64,000 bases of DNA, taken from contig NZ_CP041243.1 of assembly GCF_006547065.1 (NCBI RefSeq), positions 1,255,001 to 1,319,000 of the forward strand, read 5' to 3'. Source of the DNA: Brevundimonas sp. M20. GTDB lineage: Bacteria > Pseudomonadota > Alphaproteobacteria > Caulobacterales > Caulobacteraceae. How positions within the stretch are numbered: the stretch's first letter is position 1; the number at the start of each line of letters is the position of its first letter. A program made the position numbers and the translations under genes. The notes under the pieces were generated by a model. It was not told the origin of the DNA. It made no database searches and saw only the letters and a program-made list of their open reading frames with translations. Below, in pieces: positions 60,184-64,000 of the stretch.

Positions 60184-60612
60184 TCAGACCGCCTTCAGGG
60201 CCACGTCGACATTCCCGCGGGTGGCGTTGGAGTAGGGGCAGACCTGATGGGCCTTCTGGATCAGATCGTCGATGACCGACTGCTCCAGACCGGTGTCCGA
60301 GACGGTGATGGCGATGTCCAGGTTGAAGCCTTCGCCGCGCGTGTTCGGGCCGATGCCGACGCTGGTGGCGATCCTGGTGTCGGGACCGACCGGGGTGCCC
60401 GCCTTGCCCGAGACCAGACGCAGGGCGCCCATGTAGCAAGCGGCATACCCGGCGGCGAACAACTGTTCCGGGTTGGTGCCCGCGCCGCCCTTGCCGCCCA
60501 TTTCGGCGGGCAGGGACAGCAGGACGTCGATCTTGCCGTCATCGGTGGTCGAGCGGCCTTCGTCGCGGCCGCCGCCGGTGGAGGTAGCGTGGGCGGTGTA
60601 GAGGATTTGCAT
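60184..60612 (-). CDS. ohr: Organic hydroperoxide resistance protein
   Basis: A 142-residue thiol peroxidase of the Ohr/OsmC family. The peroxidatic cysteine is C59 in LFAAGYAACYMGAL and the resolving C125 in KAHQVCPYSNATRGN. It reduces organic hydroperoxides in the cytoplasm. A good ribosome-binding site (AAGGAGACCC) precedes the ATG. Divergent from ohrR, with an operator at each promoter. Confidence 0.95.
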   Translation of the reverse strand: MQILYTAHATSTGGGRDEGRSTTDDGKIDVLLSLPAEMGGKGGAGTNPEQLFAAGYAACYMGALRLVSGKAGTPVGPDTRIATSVGIGPNTRGEGFNLDIAITVSDTGLEQSVIDDLIQKAHQVCPYSNATRGNVDVALKAV

Positions 60613-60644
60613 GGCGGGTCTCCTTGGCTGCCGTCGCGTCGGCG

Positions 60645-60663
60645 ATTTGTTTATCGCGATAAT
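60645..60663. promoter_or_regulatory. OhrR operator, ohr side
   Basis: ATTTGTTTATCGCGATAAT contains the perfect palindrome TTATCGCGATAA. It lies 33 bases upstream of the ohr start and is the inverse of the element at 60718-60736. Confidence 0.75.
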
Positions 60664-60717
60664 GAACAGGTAGGCGGGGCCGGCCTGGCTGTCCAGCAGA
60701 AAGTTGGTGCGAGGGTA

Positions 60718-60736
60718 ATTATTGTGATAAACAAAT
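60718..60736. promoter_or_regulatory. OhrR operator, ohrR side
   Basis: ATTATTGTGATAAACAAAT matches the reverse complement of the other operator at 17 of 19 positions. It ends four bases before the ohrR ATG, so binding would block transcription or initiation of ohrR: autorepression. Confidence 0.75.
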
Positions 60737-60740
60737 TCCC

Positions 60741-61190
60741 ATGACCGCTTCCGCCATCCCGCCGCTGTCTCTCGACGACCAGCTCTGCTTCGCCCTGTAC
60801 TCCGCCTCCATGGCGGTGGGGCGGCTGTACAAACCGCTGCTGGATGAAATGGGCATCACCTATCCGCAGTTCCTCGTCCTGACGGCGCTGAACGACGAGG
60901 GGACGCTGACGGTCGGCGGGCTGGCGGCGCGACTGGCGCTGGAGCCCAGCACGATCACCCCGCTGGTCAAGAGGCTGGAGGCGGCGGGCCTGGTCCGGCG
61001 CAAGCGGGGTTTGAAGGACGAGCGTCAGGTCGAGGTGTCGTTGACCGATGCGGGCGACGCGATCATCGCGCAGACCCCTTGTCTCGCCGAAGCCCTGCTG
61101 GCCAAGGCGGGCATGACGGTTGCGGACCTGAAGGACTTCAAGACGCAGGTGCAGGCCTTCGGCGCCCGGATCGCGGCGGCGGCGGTTTAG
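60741..61190 (+). CDS. ohrR: MarR-family hydroperoxide sensor OhrR
   Basis: A 149-residue winged-helix repressor. The sensing cysteine is C16 in LDDQLCFALYSAS, where OhrR proteins carry it, and a second cysteine, C114 (QTPCLAEA), makes it a two-Cys type. The DNA-binding part is LTVGGLAARLALEPSTITPL and RRKRGLKDERQVEVSLTDAG. It is divergent from ohr across two inverted operators, with its stop overlapping the convergent J-domain gene by four bases. Confidence 0.95.
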   Translation: MTASAIPPLSLDDQLCFALYSASMAVGRLYKPLLDEMGITYPQFLVLTALNDEGTLTVGGLAARLALEPSTITPLVKRLEAAGLVRRKRGLKDERQVEVSLTDAGDAIIAQTPCLAEALLAKAGMTVADLKDFKTQVQAFGARIAAAAV

Positions 61191-61861
61191 GCCGCCAGCC
61201 CGGCTTTCTTCAGCGTCTTGTAGGCCTTGATTACGCGCTGGAGCTTGGCTTCGGCGCCGCGGTCGCCGTGGTTCAGGTCCGGATGGAAGCGCTTGAGAAG
61301 CTCATGATAGCGCGCCTTGACCGCCGTCTTGTCCGTGCGAACGTCGAGATCGAGATCGGACAGGGCGGCGCGCTCCAGCTTGCCGATGCGCAGGTCTTCC
61401 TGTCCGGCGGGCGAGGCGTGTTCAGTGGTGCGGCGGCCGAACAGGCCGAAGCTGTCGCGCCATGAGCCGGCGCCGGAGTTGTTGGCCGTACCCATCTTGG
61501 CGGCGAAGGCGGCGGCCTCGCGGGTGAACTTGCCGGCCTGCATTTCCCAAGTCGGGCGACCGCCGGTCATGGCCTCGTTTTCCTGGGCGGCGCGGACCTG
61601 GCCCTCGCTCATCCCGGCGTAGAAATTCCAGCCCTTGTTGTACTCGCCCGCGTGGCGTTGGCAGAAGTCGTAGAAATCGTTCAGCCGCTCGCGCGATTTC
61701 GGCGCCCTGGCCGTTGCGGCCTGGCGGCAGTCGGGCCAGTTACAGGGCTTCTGACCGGGCTTCAGGTGCAGGACATCCGCCTCCGCAGCCTCTTCCTCGG
61801 GCTTGGGCGGCTTGATGCGCATATCCTTGAAGCGCGGCTTGTATTCGAACTCTGACGACAT
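61187..61861 (-). CDS. J-domain (DnaJ-like) protein
   Basis: A 224-residue co-chaperone. Unusually, the J domain is at the C-terminus (DVRTDKTAVKARYHELLKRF then HPDLNHGDRG, with the HPD motif). The N-terminal part (FEYKPRFKDMRIKPPK, KPCNWPDCRQAATARAPKSR, WNFYAGMSEGQVRAAQENEA) carries C and C residues in a metal-like PCNWPDC motif. It is predicted to stimulate DnaK, perhaps on specific clients. It is divergent from bolA, an arrangement common in this bacterial group. Confidence 0.88.
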   Translation of the reverse strand: MSSEFEYKPRFKDMRIKPPKPEEEAAEADVLHLKPGQKPCNWPDCRQAATARAPKSRERLNDFYDFCQRHAGEYNKGWNFYAGMSEGQVRAAQENEAMTGGRPTWEMQAGKFTREAAAFAAKMGTANNSGAGSWRDSFGLFGRRTTEHASPAGQEDLRIGKLERAALSDLDLDVRTDKTAVKARYHELLKRFHPDLNHGDRGAEAKLQRVIKAYKTLKKAGLAA

Positions 61862-61906
61862 CGGCCCAAGTTTAGGGTCGAATTGGACGGCAACAAGGAC
61901 TTGACG

Positions 61907-62209
61907 ATGGTTGAAGGCCCTATCGCGACGATTATCCGCCGGAAATTGACGGCGGGGCTGGCGCCGGAGCGTCTGGAGCTCGAGGACGACAGCTGGCGGC
62001 ATGCCGGGCACCATCACGAGGGCGGCATGGACGCCAGGCCGGGCGGCGAGTCGCACTTCAATCTTGTGATCGTCTCGTCCGCCTTCGAAGGACAGGGTCG
62101 CGTGCAGCGTCAGCGGGCCGTGAATGGACTGCTGCGTGAGGAACTGGCCGGACCTGTGCACGCCCTGTCGATCAAGGCGCTGACGCCGGCTGAGGCCGCC
62201 GCAGCCTGA
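61907..62209 (+). CDS. bolA: BolA family protein
   Basis: A 100-residue BolA. The core is EGPIATIIRRKLTAGLAPER, then HHHEGGMDARPGGESHFNLV and RVQRQRAVNGLLREELAGPV. BolA proteins bind monothiol glutaredoxins via a [2Fe-2S] cluster and affect iron-sulfur homeostasis and morphology. I chose the ATG at 61907 rather than the frame start further upstream because the family begins there and AAGGA precedes it. Confidence 0.93.
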   Translation: MVEGPIATIIRRKLTAGLAPERLELEDDSWRHAGHHHEGGMDARPGGESHFNLVIVSSAFEGQGRVQRQRAVNGLLREELAGPVHALSIKALTPAEAAAA

Positions 62210-62314
62210 GGTCAGCGAACAAAGGTTGTCATATAAGCGTCAGCGTTCACTTCGTCTTAGGGGGTTCCACGTAGCGTCCGCGCCGGGTTGTGCAATCGCG
62301 TGGCGGGGCAGGGC

Positions 62315-64000
62315 ATGGTTGAATCAGACGGCATCGGCAAACCCGCGGGGGAACCCGACGCCGGCGAGGCCGCACAGGCCCTGCGCGCCATCCTGCAAAC
62401 GCAGTATCTGCGCTATCTGATCATCGCCAGCTGGGCGGTCGGCCTGCTGGCCACCGTGGGCTGGACCGCCGCGACGCTGTGGTTCGTGGGCACCCTGGCA
62501 GCCGGCGCCATCCGTGGCGCCGTGGAGAAGCGCATCAGCCAGCGCGTGGGCGCGGGCTGGGGCATGGTCTTCCCCGCCGTCGCCACCGCCACCACCGCCG
62601 CCTGGGCCGTCGCGCCTCTGCTGGCCTGGTTCTCCGGCGCCACCTTTGGTCCGTCGCTGGGGATGACTCTTCTGGTCGCCGGCTATGTGCTGGTCTTCGC
62701 GCAGCTTCGCAGCTCGCCGCGTCAGGCCATTGTGATTTCGTCGCCCTATGGCGTGGCCGCGCTGATCATCGCCGCCAGCCTGTGGGGCAAGCCGGAGTTC
62801 TGGCAATTCCTGGCGGTGGTGCCGTTCACCGCCGCCGGTCTGTTCGTTCTGGTCACCATGACCATGCTGCGCGAGGAGCGTATCCGCGCCTTCCAGGAGC
62901 ATCAGGCCCATCTGATCGAGGAACTGGAGTCGGCCCGCGACAAGGCGAACGCCGCCAACGACGCCAAGTCGAACTTCCTGGGTGTCATCTCGCACGAGCT
63001 GCGCACGCCGATGAACGGCGTGCTGGGCGCGGCCCAACTGCTGAGTGCGACCCGGTTGGAGCAGACCCAGCGGGAGTATCTGTCGATCATCCGCAACTCG
63101 GGCGACAACCTGCTGAGCCTTTTGAACGACATCCTCGACATGACCAAGATCGAGGCGGGCAAGATGACCTTCGAGGTCGTCGATGTGGACGTCGACGATC
63201 TGGACAAGCGCGTCATCGGCCCGTTCCAGGCCCAGGCCGAGGCCAAGGGACTGGACTTCGTCGCCGTGCGTGACGGCGAAATTCCGGCGACCGTGCGCGG
63301 CGATCCGCTGCGCGTCTGCCAGGTGATCCACAACCTGCTGTCCAACGCCGTCAAGTTCACCGATGGGGGCCAGATCACCTACACCGTCCGTGGCGAGCGT
63401 CTGGACGACAAGCGGGTGCGTTTCGACTTCATCGTGCGGGATTCGGGCGCCGGCATCGCGCCGGAGGATCTGGAGCGTCTGTTCCAGCCCTTCACCCAGG
63501 TGGACGCCTCCTCGACGCGCCGGTTCGGCGGCACGGGGCTGGGGCTGACCATTTCGCGCCGGATGGCCAACATCATGGGCGGCGACATCACCGTCGATTC
63601 GATGGTCGGTGAAGGCTCGGTCTTCACCTTCAGCGTCGAGGCCGAGGTGGTGCGCTGGGAGCATGAGCAGGCGGCCGAGGCCATCATCGCCGAGGTTGAG
63701 GGCGGCCAGCTGCTGAACGTGCTGGTGGTCGAGGACCACCCGGTGAACCGGATGATCCTGGAAGCCTGGATGTCGTCGGCGGGCCATACCTCGGCGACCG
63801 CCGAGAATGGCCAGGTCGCCATCGAGGCGGCGGGCGAGCAGCGCTTCGACCTGATCATCATGGATGTGAACATGCCGGTGATGGACGGCCTGACCGCCAC
63901 CCGCGCCATCCGCGCCGGGGGCGGTCCGAACTGCGAGACGCCGGTGGTGGTGCTGTCGGCTTCGGCGCGCACGGAAGATCATCAGGCGGGGCTGGACGCG
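62315..64000 (+). CDS. Hybrid sensor histidine kinase, C-terminus beyond the window
   Basis: The frame from ATG at 62315 stays open to the last base (562 codons seen). The N-terminal 200 residues contain about six hydrophobic segments (YLIIASWAVGLLATVGWTAA, GMTLLVAGYVLVFAQLRSSP, FLAVVPFTAAGLFVLVTMTM). A coiled linker leads to HisKA with H227 in VISHELRTPMNG. The ATPase domain follows (NLLSNAVKFTDGG, FGGTGLGLTISRRMA), then a receiver with D517 in IIMDVNMPVMDG. Likely a cell-cycle or stress hybrid kinase; a phosphotransfer domain could follow outside the window. Confidence 0.92.
   Translation, partial: MVESDGIGKPAGEPDAGEAAQALRAILQTQYLRYLIIASWAVGLLATVGWTAATLWFVGTLAAGAIRGAVEKRISQRVGAGWGMVFPAVATATTAAWAVAPLLAWFSGATFGPSLGMTLLVAGYVLVFAQLRSSPRQAIVISSPYGVAALIIAASLWGKPEFWQFLAVVPFTAAGLFVLVTMTMLREERIRAFQEHQAHLIEELESARDKANAANDAKSNFLGVISHELRTPMNGVLGAAQLLSATRLEQTQREYLSIIRNSGDNLLSLLNDILDMTKIEAGKMTFEVVDVDVDDLDKRVIGPFQAQAEAKGLDFVAVRDGEIPATVRGDPLRVCQVIHNLLSNAVKFTDGGQITYTVRGERLDDKRVRFDFIVRDSGAGIAPEDLERLFQPFTQVDASSTRRFGGTGLGLTISRRMANIMGGDITVDSMVGEGSVFTFSVEAEVVRWEHEQAAEAIIAEVEGGQLLNVLVVEDHPVNRMILEAWMSSAGHTSATAENGQVAIEAAGEQRFDLIIMDVNMPVMDGLTATRAIRAGGGPNCETPVVVLSASARTEDHQAGLDA

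Noticed and set aside
1..64000. CRISPR arrays, tRNA or rRNA genes, IS elements
   Set aside because: No regularly spaced repeats, cloverleaf-like sequences with a CCA-adjacent T-arm, rRNA segments or transposase motifs were found on reading both strands.

Overview
The window is about 64 kb of high-GC chromosome with densely packed genes and alphaproteobacterial gene content. A Caulobacteraceae member such as Brevundimonas is the best guess. The support is HWE-type histidine kinases, a candidate EcfG/sigma-T promoter, a phasin, Oar-like and classical TonB-dependent receptors, the clpS-clpA pair, and the J-domain/bolA/cobS neighbourhood. The genus is inferred from familiarity with these families, not from a search. 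I saw no rRNA, tRNA, CRISPR array, prophage or IS transposase.

Layout. 1-4.3 kb (minus): a phd/vapBC-type toxin-antitoxin pair runs straight into rnr (RNase R), a Nudix hydrolase and small secreted proteins. 4.4-8.5 kb (plus): reverse transsulfuration operon (cystathionine beta-synthase, two exported alpha/beta hydrolases, cystathionine gamma-lyase/synthase). 8.5-12.3 kb (minus): small exported proteins, two cold-shock proteins with a duplicated 5' leader, a porin-like protein and a nitronate monooxygenase. 12.5-17.3 kb: queF, a TetR regulator with tandem operators facing a DUF817 membrane protein, and a complete BigR-type sulfide/persulfide detoxification locus. 17.3-27.1 kb: SDR/AraC pair, two HWE kinases (one with a FAT GUY-type response regulator and an EcfG-like promoter), a TPR protein, an FAD oxidoreductase and a carboxylesterase. 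27.2-39.4 kb: a LacI-controlled glycan-utilisation operon (Oar-like TonB receptor, GH144-like glucanase, ABC importer without ATPase, large discoidin-bearing glycosidase). 39.4-47.8 kb (minus): the rpsF-rpsR-rplI...dnaB cluster, with a SAM-I riboswitch-controlled TonB receptor lying between rplI and dnaB. 47.9-64 kb: PBP5-type carboxypeptidase with SPOR domain, phasin, clpS-clpA, unknowns, CsbD-like protein, two hybrid kinases, cobS, ohr/ohrR, J-domain protein and bolA. The last kinase runs off the window.

How the parts fit. Sulfur is a recurring theme: transsulfuration, persulfide detoxification, Ohr/OhrR and a SAM-sensing leader in front of an outer-membrane receptor. The most interesting element is the SAM-I riboswitch on the minus strand at 46272-46385. 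It is followed by a 35-codon, well-initiated small ORF containing Met and Cys codons, and then by the TonB receptor. This suggests methionine-repressed outer-membrane uptake of an unidentified substrate. The second is the glycan locus, whose enzymes point to beta-1,2-glucan or a similar glucan.

Coordinates of genes rest on reading frames and start-codon context. Short-site coordinates were counted by eye and may be off by a base.
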